Positions 21,901 to 34,426 of a stretch of 64,000 nucleotides of DNA are shown here, piece after piece. A program made the position numbers and the translations under genes. This DNA comes from Larix kaempferi (taxonomy: Eukaryota > Streptophyta > Pinopsida > Pinales > Pinaceae). The stretch is taken from positions 30,713,001 to 30,777,000 of the forward strand of contig BSBM01000232.1 of assembly GCA_027924585.1 (NCBI GenBank), read 5' to 3'. Every line of letters begins with the position of its first letter. The first letter of the stretch is position 1. The notes under the pieces are model-generated. The model was not told the DNA's origin, did no database searches, and worked only from the letters and a program-made list of their open reading frames with translations.

Positions 21901-24899
21901 GTATATCAGTGATGTAGTAACACTGCAAGTGCATTGAAAAGGAAATCCCCTATTCAGAAATGGAAATTTTGTAATCAAAACAAAGGGTTTCTACACAAAG
22001 TGACATCAATTTCGCCAGAAGGTGCATGTCTAATTGGAAGATCAGTTGTTCTTTAAATATCATTTCCTATGCTTTTCTATTTTTCCATGTCATATACAAA
22101 TGCAAGAGGAAGAGCAGATGACCAGGTGCATCCAAGTTTTATAGGTGTACCTGCAATGAATGTGGAGACTTCACAATTAGGAAACGTACATTTGAAGTTT
22201 TCGACAAACTCAAAGATGAGAAACTTTGCAAGTTGAAGAGAGAGGGGGGGGAGAAACAAATGCAAGGAGGTAGTTTCAAACTAGCAGTGTTGACCCTTGT
22301 GAAAGAGAAGGGGGAAAAAATAGAACCATGTTAGTACAACTTTTCCAAAATAATGTTCCATGCAATTTTCAGAAGGACAGTTTGTAATGGAGAAATGAAA
22401 AAAGAAGATCAAAATATGTCTTCTACTCTAGTTTCCAATGCCATGGCCTAATTGTTTGTTGTTTGAGCAAGTGCCAGACAACAAATGGAAGAAAATATGA
22501 TGTAGCAATCTATCAAAATTTGTGAAGCAATTGTCATACTTGATTAGCTTTTTTGAATATAGTAGATAGACAACAAATATGAAATAGCGAATTGGGTCAC
22601 GCAATCAATGAATGCATTTTGAGAACTATTATTAGGAGAATGCAGATACTGAAATGAACCTGAGTTAAGTTCTATATCGACCCCAGGTCAGAATAGATTC
22701 TTAATTGCCACCATATGAGAAGAGTCTTGTTATTGCTATTGCGGGAATGCTTTAGCAATTACGACATTCAATTTAAGATTATTGAAACACTAAAAGCAAG
22801 TGGATAAGCACAAGACACATCAAAGGGCAGAAAGAGAGGAAATTTTTTTGTCTCCTAGAAATTATCAAAGACAATTTGTCATGATGAAGACAAAGTGTTT
22901 ATACCAACAACACAACATTATAAGCCATGTCTCAAGCAATAGCTGAAAACATTGTAGAAGACAGGCGTCTGAAGCAACCTCCAGGTGTCCAATTCAAAAC
23001 ATTAGAAATCTAGGACAAGGGACATTTAGGAAGACCTCAGGCAATGGCATAGAAATTGGAACACTTTAAGAATTGCATGATCTTTAACGTGTTGCAGATA
23101 TAAGGTTATGGGGTGGTTTTAATTAATGAAAACTCTAGAACAGGTGAACTGACTATTTCTATGCAAGAAATTATGTGTTCCCTAATATTTTTCAATCATT
23201 TTTACCATGAACAATTTCCAAGGAAGGAAACTATGTTTTCTCTAATATGTCTCTCTATGACTACCCTTTAAACATATCCACTGCAGGTGGAAACAAAAAG
23301 GACAAAATCCTTATGAGGATAAGTACAATTGATTTAAAACAACACCAAACAAACTTCCCAATATAAATTTTAAAATCTGCGAAGTTTCATATAAGAAACA
23401 CGTGACATTATTGTTCCATAAACAAACAATTATAACAGGTATTTCGAATAGTTAAAGCTGGCAAGAATAAATACTGCAAAAAAAAATGTTAATCTCAATC
23501 ACTCCAAATATCAAACATCAGAAGCAGGTCATTAAAGTTGACCATATAAGGTTGTCCTCTCAATATTACTGACAAAGAAAAGGTTACTGTTGCAAACAAG
23601 TAAATTCAAATAGCATGAATCTATTAAAATGCTTTGTACAATTAAGAACCAACCATAAATACTTATAGCTGCAATAAATAATTCAGATTTAGAGTATAGG
23701 GAACTTTCAGCTCTGACATGAACTAGAGGTTATATGATTTTTGAATATATTTAAAAAAAAATATATTAATTCATGGTTTTATTTAAACCAAATTTAAATA
23801 GAAAAAATAAATTAATTTAAACATTTCAATATTACACATCTATACTGATCTATGTTAAAGAAACAATAAATTAAGTTTAAAAATTCAAATTTTAAAAATT
23901 TATACTTTCATAACATTAAATATTAATATCACTAAGAAGTAAACATTTTAGTGTTAAAAGGTTATACTTATATTATATATACCATTAAATATTAATATCA
24001 CCATGTGAAGTTAAAAAGAAACATCCATGAGTGGAGCATTTTTAACAACACAGTTTGTTTTTTATAAGAAACAGTCATCAACAAACATCCATGAGTGGAA
24101 AGACCCAAGCAAAATTAATTTCTCTTTCATTTCTTGAAATGCAATAAACAACTTTAAATTTTTTGCAAATTGCAGGGGAAATAAATTTTGCAGTTCCATA
24201 TAGCTGGAAAGCTGAAAGGGAAAAGAACATGTAACAGTTTCAAAAACATATGTTTTTGCTAAATCTGTTGGGTGATTCACCTACTATAGCTTGGTGTATA
24301 TGAATTGGTGTATAATGATTCATGAATCCCCATCTAGAGGAGTTGTTCAAGCACAATGGTAATCTAAAGGAGCATTGTCCAACACCAAGACTAGAGGTAA
24401 AGTTGAAAATGCAAGGACCAATACATGAATTGGACTCAGAGGATGAAATAGATATGGTAAGACAGTACCAATAATGGCTATTGAAGTTATATGATTGAAC
24501 TAATATTTCTTATGCCTTTGAAGCACTTCATGGATACATGCTTTTCTGCTTAAAGTGAATTAGGTTTCATAGAAAATGACATGGGCGATACAGTTGCGAG
24601 AGGAATTAGAGTTAAGATCATGGAAACTCTCATAGCAGTTCCTAGTTTTGTTGGTTTTTGCATTGCTAGACTTGTTATATTTTACACAATGTCCTATGTG
24701 CATATCAAAGTTTGAATACATTAAATGGTTTTTACTTGGCAGAAACTGGAAAAGAGTCGAAGGCATAATTATATTTCACGTACATCAATATGCATGATGT
24801 AATAAGTATGAAAAAAAAAGAACTAGAATGAGGCTCCTATGAAAGAGCTATGAAACCACTTGATAGATTAATGCAAGCTCAACACAAATGAAAAGTGTG
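21901..24899. other. Intergenic DNA, AT-rich
   Basis: No gene can be supported. At 22230-22260 there is a GA-rich run. At 23740-24000 the sequence is extremely A/T-rich with a twice-occurring ATTAAATATTAATATCAC motif. A twice-occurring AACATCCATGAGTGGA motif is seen at about 24020-24100. Confidence 0.5.
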
Positions 24900-25830
24900 A
24901 TACCAACAATTAATATACTCAACACTGAGACAATGTGACTGTCAAAGCACATGAACTAATCTTTTCTCACAAGCTTGAAGAGAGCAACAATTCTCATAAA
25001 CTGAGTTTATAGGGAATATTAAACCATTTCTCCCAATCCTAAATAAACTTGTGTTGATGAGTATGCATTCACTAAACAAGATATGACACGATAATATAAC
25101 TAAGGACTGTATATGTCACCCAAAATTTACCTCAACAATGAAGGAGGTTCAATTAAATATTGGCTATACTTTGAAGAGACTGAATCCAAAAGAGTGATTG
25201 TCTCCACAACATAAATGATAATAACTTTGATCACAAAATGAAGTAGATCATGGACTATGTAAGTTCTGATTTGGTTACCCATTCACATACATGTCAAGAC
25301 AACAAGACATAAATCTAAGGGGAAACGGAGGTAATTGAGTGAAAGCTTGATTTATTGGATGATAGAAACAATTAAGATACTCAATACCAAGACAGTGTCA
25401 TTGTCAAAGAACATGAACCAATATTTTCTCATAAGCTAGAACACATCAACGATTCTCATAAACTGAGTTTATGGGGCATATTTAAACCATTGCTTTCAGT
25501 CCTAAATAAACTTGTGTTGATGAGTATGCATTCAATAAACAAGCTATGAGATGATAATATAACTAATAAGTGTAAATTTCACCCAAAATTTGCCCCAACA
25601 ATGAAGGAGGTTCAATTAAAGATTGGCTATACTTTGCAAAGATTCAGTCCAAAAGAGTCATTGTCTCGAGAACATGAATGATAACAACTTTGATCACAAA
25701 ATGAAGTAGATTATGGACTGTGTAAATTCTGATTTGGTTACTCATTCACATTCATGTCAATACAACCTGACATAAATCTAAAGGGCAACGAAGGTAACAT
25801 TGTGTAAGCTTGATTTATTGGAATGCAGAG
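24900..25830. repeat. Tandem duplication, unit about 463 bp
   Basis: Copy 1 (about 24903-25366) and copy 2 (about 25367-25830) align over the whole length. Shared runs include AACTTGTGTTGATGAGTATG, CAACAATGAAGGAGGTTCAA and AACTTTGATCACAAAATGAA. They differ by scattered substitutions and a few small indels. No ORF spans them. Confidence 0.88.
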
Positions 25831-27199
25831 CCCGATACCCAAGATTTGTCTCAACCATAAATGGCACACCAAGAGAGCAAATCAGAATTAGAAGAGTTAA
25901 ACTTGGAATTAGTAAATGAGGGTTGTTTTCATCACATTTAAAACAAAGATAATGTTTAGTGAATCCAAAATGATTGCATGCAAATTGAATGAGTCTTGAA
26001 ACCTAGGTATTATAATATATGATATTCTCCCAAAATGGGAAAATTGCAAATTGAAAAAGTCATGAAAGCCAATACAATATATATGATATTCTTCCAGGGC
26101 AAATTTATCAATGTGGAGAAGCATTTAGATGACAGAAATAAAGTCAATGTGACAGACTTGCAGAAAAGGTTGAATTTGTGACTCTACAAACCCCAAACTC
26201 AAATTTGGTTAAAATGAAAACCAATTCATAGATTTACGAACTCAAATTTAGTTCTAGAACAGAGTGTTATTTATGATAGATTCCCTCACCACTTAAGCCA
26301 ACTTACTTCAGTAAAGTGGGGTGATCATTTAACTTGGATTAAAATTTTTCATCTAAGTTTCATTATCCCAAGGTTTTGAACTAAAGGAGTGTCATATTAC
26401 CGTCATATATATCAGGTTTAACAAGCCAAATGAACCTTTGAAGACAATATTGTATTAGAAAACAAATCTCATCTTTCAGAAAACAAATCTCATCTTTCGG
26501 ATGAGAAATCTAATGTTTCAGAAGACAAATCTCTAAATCATTCTTAAAGAAGTCAAACTGGGTGATTTTAGATTGGGTCCTTTATATATGTTATTTTTAT
26601 TTCTCCATTACACTTTTAATCTTTACTTCTTTCTGTCGGGAAGCTAGCTAACTAAGTGGGATAGATCGTCGTCGAGAACTGCCCTATGGAAGTGGCACAG
26701 GAATAACCTGTTGTGTTGGGATCGTTGGATCAGAACTACCCGAATTATTAACTACTCCCAGAACTTATTAGATTAGATTGGGGTGGGCATATCACATTGC
26801 TATCACCTCCTTCGTTTGGTCAGCCTGCAGGGGATGCCTTGGATAACACCAGTCATTGGATCGCGTGGAATAAATAAACTGCCCCAGATAGATTGGATTC
26901 TCAACAACTATATCTTACGAGACACGACTGGATGGAATGGAGGGATGGAATCACCTGACATGGCTATAATTCAGCTAAATCCCTAAAGCAAAATGCAAAT
27001 TTTAGACCCGGATGGATCAATCATAATTCGAACCCCCACAACGACGGGTATTATATAGATAAAATCACGGACAACTATCTCTAAATTTAGGGATTTAATG
27101 GGGCGACATGTTGGCATTCGTTTTCCATTAGAATACACAGCAGAGACATCCAATCAAAATACGCACTAAAGGGAACCTAAGCCATACCAATTATAGTGA
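25831..27199. other. Intergenic DNA
   Basis: Short repeats of AAACAAATCTCATCTTTC at 26460-26530. From about 26640 the base composition becomes less AT-rich. No gene recognised. Confidence 0.45.
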
Positions 27200-28430
27200 C
27201 TAAAAAATAACAAAATGGAAACCCCAAGATAGTGGAAGCACACACCCATAAACAATTTCTGAAGAGAGTGCAAGGAAAACACCCACAGCTTGTAGTGAAA
27301 AAGCAATTACGAACATGCTATTCTGTATTGGAAGCAAAATCTAAACCGGAAGCAAAATTGAAACTGAAAGTCCGTGCAGGAAATTCGTATAGAGAACACA
27401 TCTATATAAATTGACCAATCCACGAGTCTAAATGCAAGACAATTTTAGCAAAAGTGAAATAGAGTAACCGAAGATGACATGACCACTGGGCATATCAAAC
27501 AAAAGATAACAGACATGAAAACCTCTCATACACATTACAAGCAAAGCAATGAAGCATACCTTTCGAAACACCTCCACGAGCAGTTCGAAGAAGACAAAGG
27601 AAACTGGCTTTCGCAAAAATAGGTTCAGCAAAACAAAAAAACCGAACCATGGGCGCAAAGAAGAACTCGCAACAAAAAAACTGAACCATGGGCGCAAAGA
27701 AGAACTCGAGAACTCGCGAAGAAGAATTGCTTCCCGCTCCTCGCACCAACTTCCAGCAAGACAAGAACTCGACAGAAACTTGCACCAACTTCCATCAAGA
27801 CAAGAAATCGACAGAAACCACCACCAGCAATGGAAAACACAAAGGAAATTCGGACCCGAAAACAACAGAAGGAACATAAGAAAATGTCTGCAGAATAAAC
27901 GTGGAGGAACCCTTGGCAACGGCTTCCAAATCTAGCCCTCGCAGCAGATTCTCACAACTGAAACCACATATCTTCATATATCTGAAACAGTCCATGACAA
28001 GCTATTATGGCAGACATGACCCCGACCCATTCCAAAATAAATGAAGAAAACCTCTCGCACAACGCGGTGGCCAAGTCCATGGAAACCCGTGCCCACTGGA
28101 CAATGCAAAACCAGACGTGAACATAAATCGCTTGTCATTTCTGAAAGACTTTGGCATTTAAAGATGACAGCAGAATATAACAGAGGACGCATTGTGAAAA
28201 ACCCCATTGCAAAATCCTAGAAAACCAGCCGACAAAATATCTAGCAGGGGCATTTGAAAAACCCAGTCGCAAAAACCAAGAAACCAACCGAATTAATATG
28301 CTGCAACACCGACTGAAATGCATTTAATTCGCCAGACGTCAGCACGCCGCCGAGGCCTGGGGAACAAGAACCCAGGATGACGTCATGGCGGACGGAGCCA
28401 ATGGAAATAAAGATAAACCTTATTTAAAAA
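27200..28430. other. GC-richer island with short tandem repeats; possible decayed gene or promoter
   Basis: Less AT-rich than its surroundings. A unit of about 50 bp (CGAACCATGGGCGCAAAGAAGA type) occurs twice at 27645-27710, and a 39 bp unit (CACCAACTTCCAGCAAGACA type) twice at 27743-27820. ORFs are open on both strands here (+ 27549-27935 and - 27919-27428) but neither shows a domain, and repeat-driven low complexity explains both. A perfect TGACGTCA palindrome lies at 28378-28385, in a GC-rich block at 28330-28400. Confidence 0.35.
28378..28385. promoter_or_regulatory. TGACGTCA palindrome (bZIP-type motif)
   Basis: Perfect 8 bp palindrome that is a consensus target of bZIP (TGA/C-box type) factors. 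A chance match is possible; no gene start was found beside it. Confidence 0.25.
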
Positions 28431-30130
28431 ACCCACTAAAATAAAGAATTGCTCCAGACTTTGGAAAGACCTTCATCCTCGAAAAAATTTGCAAAAAAAT
28501 CCTTCTGATTAATGCCCCTGACCAAAAGCTATATGTCATGGACATAATAGCTATGAAACAATATGTTAGATTCATTTGCAAAGAAACACACTTGTAGTTA
28601 ATCTTGTTAATACATTTTGACTGCCATTCCAATTTACACCATAACATGTGACTAATTGTTTTGGTGTTTTGCAAGACTCACTAGTAAAGGCAAAGATAAC
28701 AAAGGAAATGAAATTTTGCTACGCGTGACATCCAAATACATTAAGCATGGACATTAAATGCAATGCCACTTCTCATATTGATAAGGATTGTCAATACTCT
28801 CGGATGGGGTGACTACTAGGCAGGATGGGGGCAGGGATCAAATTTGAAGGGTAGGGTCGCATTTCACTTTGAAGGGCTATGAGATATCGAACCCTTCAAT
28901 GCTGACATGAAAAAATAAATCATTCTTTTCATTTGAAAATGTAATAGTACATCAAAATTTCATTATTGTTTTTATGAATTCACTAACAGAATGGCGATAT
29001 TTGCATTGTTCCGCTCTATAAATTTTAATAAGCAAGATTATATTAATATGGGCTAGTTAAATAACCCAAGAACCTATATAAAATAAATTTCAAAAACAAA
29101 AGGAAAAAAAACGACAATATGAAGAAATCACTTGTTTTATAACCAACAGAGCTTGTATTGGCAAGTAATGAAACATGTCCATAGAAAAAACAAAAGTAAC
29201 TATGCTTTCTTTATATCGAAAGACATTGGTTTACATCAATATGTGTACATAGAACAAAAGACTTGTCTTGAAACAAAATCTTAGAAAAAAAGATTTCATA
29301 CTAAGGGATAGATCACCATATGTTTGCACATCATTGAACTAAGTTCATTGAACCACACAACAACTCAAGTACTTTAATGCTTCAAATTCATTGTCTTTGA
29401 TTACATTTGTTGTCAACTCTATCAACATAGTAACAGTTGGGCGGAGTGTAGCCATCTTGTTTATATTGGGATTGTAGTCTGCGGTTGCCATTAACTTGAA
29501 AAAAAGTAGTAATGTTAATAAGAATCGTATTGAAATGAAAAGGATAGTGTGCAAATTAAGATAAATTCCATCTAACTACACCAAAATGTCAAATGACAAA
29601 GCCCTTCATTTCATTACCTTTATCACAATTTAATGGATGCCAAATTCCTTGTGAATGTGTTGAAGGTTGAAACCAAACATGAAAACCTAAAATACATGTA
29701 ATTAGATATATATGTACATAGAAACAAAAACTTATCTTGAACCAAAATACCGTTAGAGATGTTATTCATCTCATGTACTTGGAGAGTAGAAATTTGGACC
29801 AGAATAACTTGATCATGACATTTAATTAGACAAAACCAACTTGGTGTTTTATTTTTAAAGTGTTGTAAATTTATGAGATAGCCCAAAATGAAGTATACAT
29901 GTTATTTTTAAATGGATATACTATTAGAGATGTGGTACATCTCACCTAATGAGATATTGCAAAATGAAGTACACATGCTATTTTTTAAGTGGATATATTA
30001 TTAGACATGTGATATTAATCAAACACATGGATCTGACTGTAGCCCAAATGACAATACCTTGCAGCCATAACTGACATACAAATTAATGAAACTCATAGTC
30101 TCTAAAATTGTTTTCAGTCATAAAGACATA
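28431..30130. other. Intergenic DNA
   Basis: AT-rich, no gene. A small duplication is visible around 29870-30010, where AAATGAAGTA.ACATG and a GTGG(A/T)TATA block recur. Confidence 0.45.
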
Positions 30131-30281
30131 AGAAAATTGGCATTGCTACAAAACTGAATATGACAACAATGAGGACAAATCTGAATATGAATGCACGTAT
30201 CCTTATCTTCAAAATTCATGTTTAATCACTGGAATTTAGTAAATAGATATCACATATAATTCACCATCTGATTTTAAAGAG

Positions 30282-30314
<33 letters not shown>

Positions 30315-30570
30315 AACATTAAACTATCATCTCTAAAATTGTTTTCAATCGTAAATGAACAAAAAATTTGGCATTGCTACACAATGATTATGATAACAAG
30401 GAGGACAAATCTATATTTGAATGCAGTATAAGGGAAAGGAAGACAAATCTGAATATGAATGCAATTATCTTTATCTTCATCATTCATGTTTAATAACTGA
30501 AAATTAGTAAATAAATATCATATAGCATTCACCATCTAATTTTAAGCAGCAACAAATATATATAAACATT
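30131..30570. repeat. Diverged direct repeat around a short (AT)n tract
   Basis: A segment at about 30140-30300 recurs at about 30370-30565. Shared blocks include GACAAATCTGAATATGAATG, TTCATGTTTAAT and AGCAACAAATATATA. A 27 bp AT dinucleotide run (30288-30314) ends the first copy. Confidence 0.7.
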
Positions 30571-31440
30571 AAACTATCATCTTCATCTACCAAATATTAA
30601 CGTTCATAAATAAATATGGATGTCTAATAATAAGCCAGCATGTCATTTACAGGCCATAAGAGTGCCAACATCAAGCACCAACAGTGATACAATAAATGAG
30701 AAGCCATCTTATAATAACCATGCAATCCAGTACAAGGCACTAAAACCATATCAAATGTTAAGAACAACATCCACTAAAACTTGGTGCATATACTCTTTAT
30801 TAACATGTTTTTAATGCATGTCTTAGGATGGGACTCAACATATTCAAGGAGACTATGATATCAAGCTTCAAACACAAACTGGGAGGATTTCTTGGAAAAC
30901 ACCATTGGAGGCTTGGAAGATTGCAATTTGTTCCTTCCTACCTTGGCACCACATCTAGTTCCTACCCTGTCTAAAATCACACCTTGCATTTCCATCATTC
31001 ACATCTATCTTTTTAGAGGACACACAATTGTTATTACTTGCCTTCAACATCATGCTAGTGTGAATGTTGCTTGCATTGGAACGCAGTTGGTCACCTATTT
31101 AAAGTGGAATTTAACCTTTATATAGGTCTTGCTTCAAACAAATCTTGCATATTGCACATGTGCATTGCTGGCTATGCCTATGACTTACTCCTAATCACAC
31201 TCATTAATCATGTGATAATGTTCCTTACTTCCTTCTCATACTATTTCATTTCAATCAAGTACTTAAGTATGTCTAAATATGGGAATAATGCTTAGCTAAT
31301 ACCTGAGACTTCGTATATTTGATATCTTAATTAATGCAATTAGTTAAAACAAAAAGAGACTTTGTGGTGATTTAATTTTTAAAATTTTGAGCACCCATGC
31401 AATTGAAATGACAACCATTTTTCATAACAAAATGATAAGA
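30571..31440. other. Intergenic DNA
   Basis: No gene can be supported; small ORFs lack domains. Confidence 0.4.
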
Positions 31441-31620
31441 TATAGAGGAGAAAAGTTTGTGTTTGAAGTTACAGTTTCATGTTGGTTGCCTAAAATCCAT
31501 ATATACTAGATATCTATCCCCACATCCAAGATTGTGTTTGAAGTTACAGTTTGCATGTTGGTAGCCTAAAATCCCATATATACTATATCTATCCCCACAC
31601 ACATTTTTCATTATCAAAAA
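31441..31620. repeat. Tandem duplication of about 75 bp
   Basis: The block GTGTTTGAAGTTACAGTTT, followed by CATGTTGG and a CTATCCCCACA end, occurs at about 31459 and again at about 31534, nearly identical. Confidence 0.8.
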
Positions 31621-32263
31621 TACATTCAATGTCCCAATCCTTCTCTCTCTTTTGGGACATCATCACTATAGAACCACTAAAATTCATGGGTTTGTGGTCA
31701 TAATATACAGGTTTCTGGTAATTTCAAGCCTTTGGGATTGTTGTTTTGAGATCTACACCCAATTCAATCATATATGATATATAGATCCTTAAAATTTTAA
31801 TCCCAATTGATGAGTGATGACTTTGATTGAATATCATAGCAATATAATAACAAATCTGAATAAAAATGCATCATGGGCGTGCCTTAAATATGAAAGAGGT
31901 CAGACACAGATTTTTCATTAAAAATAAAAATATATACTAAATAAGCCAAGGTAGGATGGACATGAACATAGAGGGACCTTTATCAATGGATGAAATGGAC
32001 AAAATCAATTGAAAACTAATAAATTTGAAAAATATAAATCAGTATTTCAAAATTACTCTATCCATATCAAACCACTATCTTAAGATGGTTATATGTTTGC
32101 AAAGACTATTATAACTGTGATACAAGTCCTACTAAACATATGGTAACTTGATGGAGCCACATTGAAAATAGTTTCTGCTACATAGTAATAACATTCTTAT
32201 ATCGAACTACAAAAAAATAGACATTATAGTATTGATTAAAATATTGTATCATCATCAACTTAC
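31621..32263. other. Intergenic DNA downstream of the hAT-like gene
   Basis: No gene. I looked for a terminal inverted repeat with an 8 bp target duplication that would mark the end of a hAT transposon and found none that pairs with the other side. Confidence 0.4.
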
Positions 32264-34426
32264 TCAACCTAATGGAAGAGGTCGCCGCAACTTCATTTTT
32301 GTCCAAGTTTCATAAACTGCATTCCAATCTACCTCATGCAACTCCTGAGGTGCTGATAGAGATAAAAACCTTAAAGTATCTAAGGTTTCTAAACAAAGTC
32401 TAGATCTGTCATCATTTTTTATACGGTTCAACTTAGAGAATACTCTTTCACAAGTAGCAGTACTTGCTGGAAGAATAAGAACAATCTGCCATAATTTCAT
32501 CAAATTTGGAAAAGAATCCCACCACTCTGGTTCGCCTTTGCATTGCTCCCATGTTCCAAACAAGTTTTTCTTTGGATAGGCTCGATGTAGAGTGACAACA
32601 AAACTTTCCATTTCACCTTCACATTTTTCAGTATCAATTATTGGTGAGTTTCCAACATCAAATTTTTCACATAGACGCAACAACCATCGTTTTGTTTCAG
32701 AATATCTTTCATCCTCTTCTTCAAAGTAACAACGGGGACTAAAAAACTTTGCTGCATTGAACACAGGTAAATCTGTAAACCTATCATTGAGACAATCAAT
32801 CAACTTTTGGATAAATGCTTTTCCTAAGTGAATACAATCTTCCATAGTACCAGACCCAAGTGAATTTGGTATTGGTTCAAATCTTAATGAATGGACATGT
32901 GAAACACATGTATTATCAATAAACTCCAAATCTCCATTTTCAGATTTCTTCAAAAAAGATGCAACATGTTGAGAACCAACCCCAAATATGTTTCGCAAGA
33001 ATCTCCTCCGAAGAAGATCAATGAGCACATCTAATTGCATGCCAATGGATGTTATATCAATATGTTCCTCTTGAAATCGTTGGCTCAATTTATTTAGTTC
33101 AGTAAGAACATCAGCAAGCAAATGGATGCAAAATTGAACTTGAAATAGTGTTCCCATTTCATACATCTTTGCATCATCATTTTTCCATTCGTGTAACAAT
33201 GCTGGCATGACTTTAACAAGCCTGTTCATAACCTGCCCCCTAGAAATCCATCGGATGTGATGAATTTGAAGTATTTGCAGCTTGTCAATTTGAAATAGGT
33301 CCAACAAACTCTTAAATTCTCCATGCCTCTTTGCAGATTTTCCTAGCCATGAATATACTTTATTGGCTAGTTTATCAATATACTTAAATTCAGGAAAATA
33401 GTTTGTAGCATCTGTTATAGCTAAGGCCTCACGATGTGCTATACAGTGAATACATAACAAATGAGGCACCTCCCGGAGCAACTTATCTGCCAAACCTTCA
33501 CGGGTACCTCTCATAGATGAGGCTCCATCTGACCCAAAACCCACCATTTGATGTTTTGACAGCTTCATCTCAAATAATAGCCCTGAAAGTGATTCATACA
33601 TGGATTGTGCAGTGCTATCTTTGATTTTCAAAAGTCGAATAAATTTTGTCATGCATGACCCTCTCCCTCCATTCATTAGATAGGTAATATATACAATCAA
33701 GTGTTGCTGCATTGTTTTATCTGTGCTTTCATCAACCAAAATGGAATAAAAAGGGCTAGAACAAATTTTTGTCTTCAACTTTTCCCAATAAACCTCTTTT
33801 GCTGCAAGTAAAAACTCTTTACCAAAAGTGATATTAATATATGAAGAATATTCATTGGTTAATGGCATATTAGGAGTTCTCTTATACCTGTGCAGGTCAC
33901 ATAAGTCTTTGTACATTTCTAAAGGTAAATCCCTTATAGCCACAAAATACATAGTTTCCATAGCACTAACTATTCTAGATTTTTCAACATTCAACATTAG
34001 TTCAACATGCTTTGAGATGGGTAAATAGGGTTGGCTTGATTCATATTCCAATAGATGAATTGAACGTTTATGAGCCTCTGATGATGCATGAACATTTAAT
34101 GCACTTAATTGGATTGTGCTGCTACCTTCCTTTGCAAATGGTGTATCTCCTTTGAATTTAACACACCATAAACATTTGATGCGCTCTTCACCATTTGGAC
34201 CTATTATCGGATAAGCCCATTTGTGCATTAACTTCCATGCATGTTTGAATGATCTTTTGGTAGCTACTCCTTTTCCTTTCTTTTCTAGACGGCCTTCTTC
34301 TTCAATATTCTTATCAATTTCAAAATCAACATCTTCTTCAACATTTGCATCATGTCGACTCAAGTTAAACGCATTATCAAGTGTTGTTTGTATCCCATGC
34401 TTTTTAGGTCGACCAATTCTAGACAT
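32264..34426 (-). CDS. hAT-type transposase-like protein, intact single exon
   Basis: A 720-codon ORF without interruption. A basic N-terminus with GRPKKH (AT-hook-like) is followed by a zinc finger with Cys85, Cys88, His113 and His119 (TTF/BED type). A DUF4371/RNase H-like region follows, with VDESTD at 231-236 and GFGSDGASS near 297-304 (candidate first and second catalytic Asp), and CIHCIAHREALA at 325-336. A C-terminal hAT dimerisation region lies at about 640-690, with LPASTATCERVFSKLNRIK. The closest family I can name is the ZMYM/KIAA1586-like group of hAT-derived proteins. All hallmark blocks are present, so the copy is either young or kept by selection (domesticated). No terminal inverted repeats were found. 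Neighbouring genes give no clue. Confidence 0.88.
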   Translation of the reverse strand: MSRIGRPKKHGIQTTLDNAFNLSRHDANVEEDVDFEIDKNIEEEGRLEKKGKGVATKRSFKHAWKLMHKWAYPIIGPNGEERIKCLWCVKFKGDTPFAKEGSSTIQLSALNVHASSEAHKRSIHLLEYESSQPYLPISKHVELMLNVEKSRIVSAMETMYFVAIRDLPLEMYKDLCDLHRYKRTPNMPLTNEYSSYINITFGKEFLLAAKEVYWEKLKTKICSSPFYSILVDESTDKTMQQHLIVYITYLMNGGRGSCMTKFIRLLKIKDSTAQSMYESLSGLLFEMKLSKHQMVGFGSDGASSMRGTREGLADKLLREVPHLLCIHCIAHREALAITDATNYFPEFKYIDKLANKVYSWLGKSAKRHGEFKSLLDLFQIDKLQILQIHHIRWISRGQVMNRLVKVMPALLHEWKNDDAKMYEMGTLFQVQFCIHLLADVLTELNKLSQRFQEEHIDITSIGMQLDVLIDLLRRRFLRNIFGVGSQHVASFLKKSENGDLEFIDNTCVSHVHSLRFEPIPNSLGSGTMEDCIHLGKAFIQKLIDCLNDRFTDLPVFNAAKFFSPRCYFEEEDERYSETKRWLLRLCEKFDVGNSPIIDTEKCEGEMESFVVTLHRAYPKKNLFGTWEQCKGEPEWWDSFPNLMKLWQIVLILPASTATCERVFSKLNRIKNDDRSRLCLETLDTLRFLSLSAPQELHEVDWNAVYETWTKMKLRRPLPLG

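Noticed and set aside
27428-27919. 163-codon - strand ORF with many Phe/Leu/Cys residues
   Set aside because: Antisense of low-complexity repeats; hydrophobic composition comes from GAA/AAG-rich DNA on the other strand.
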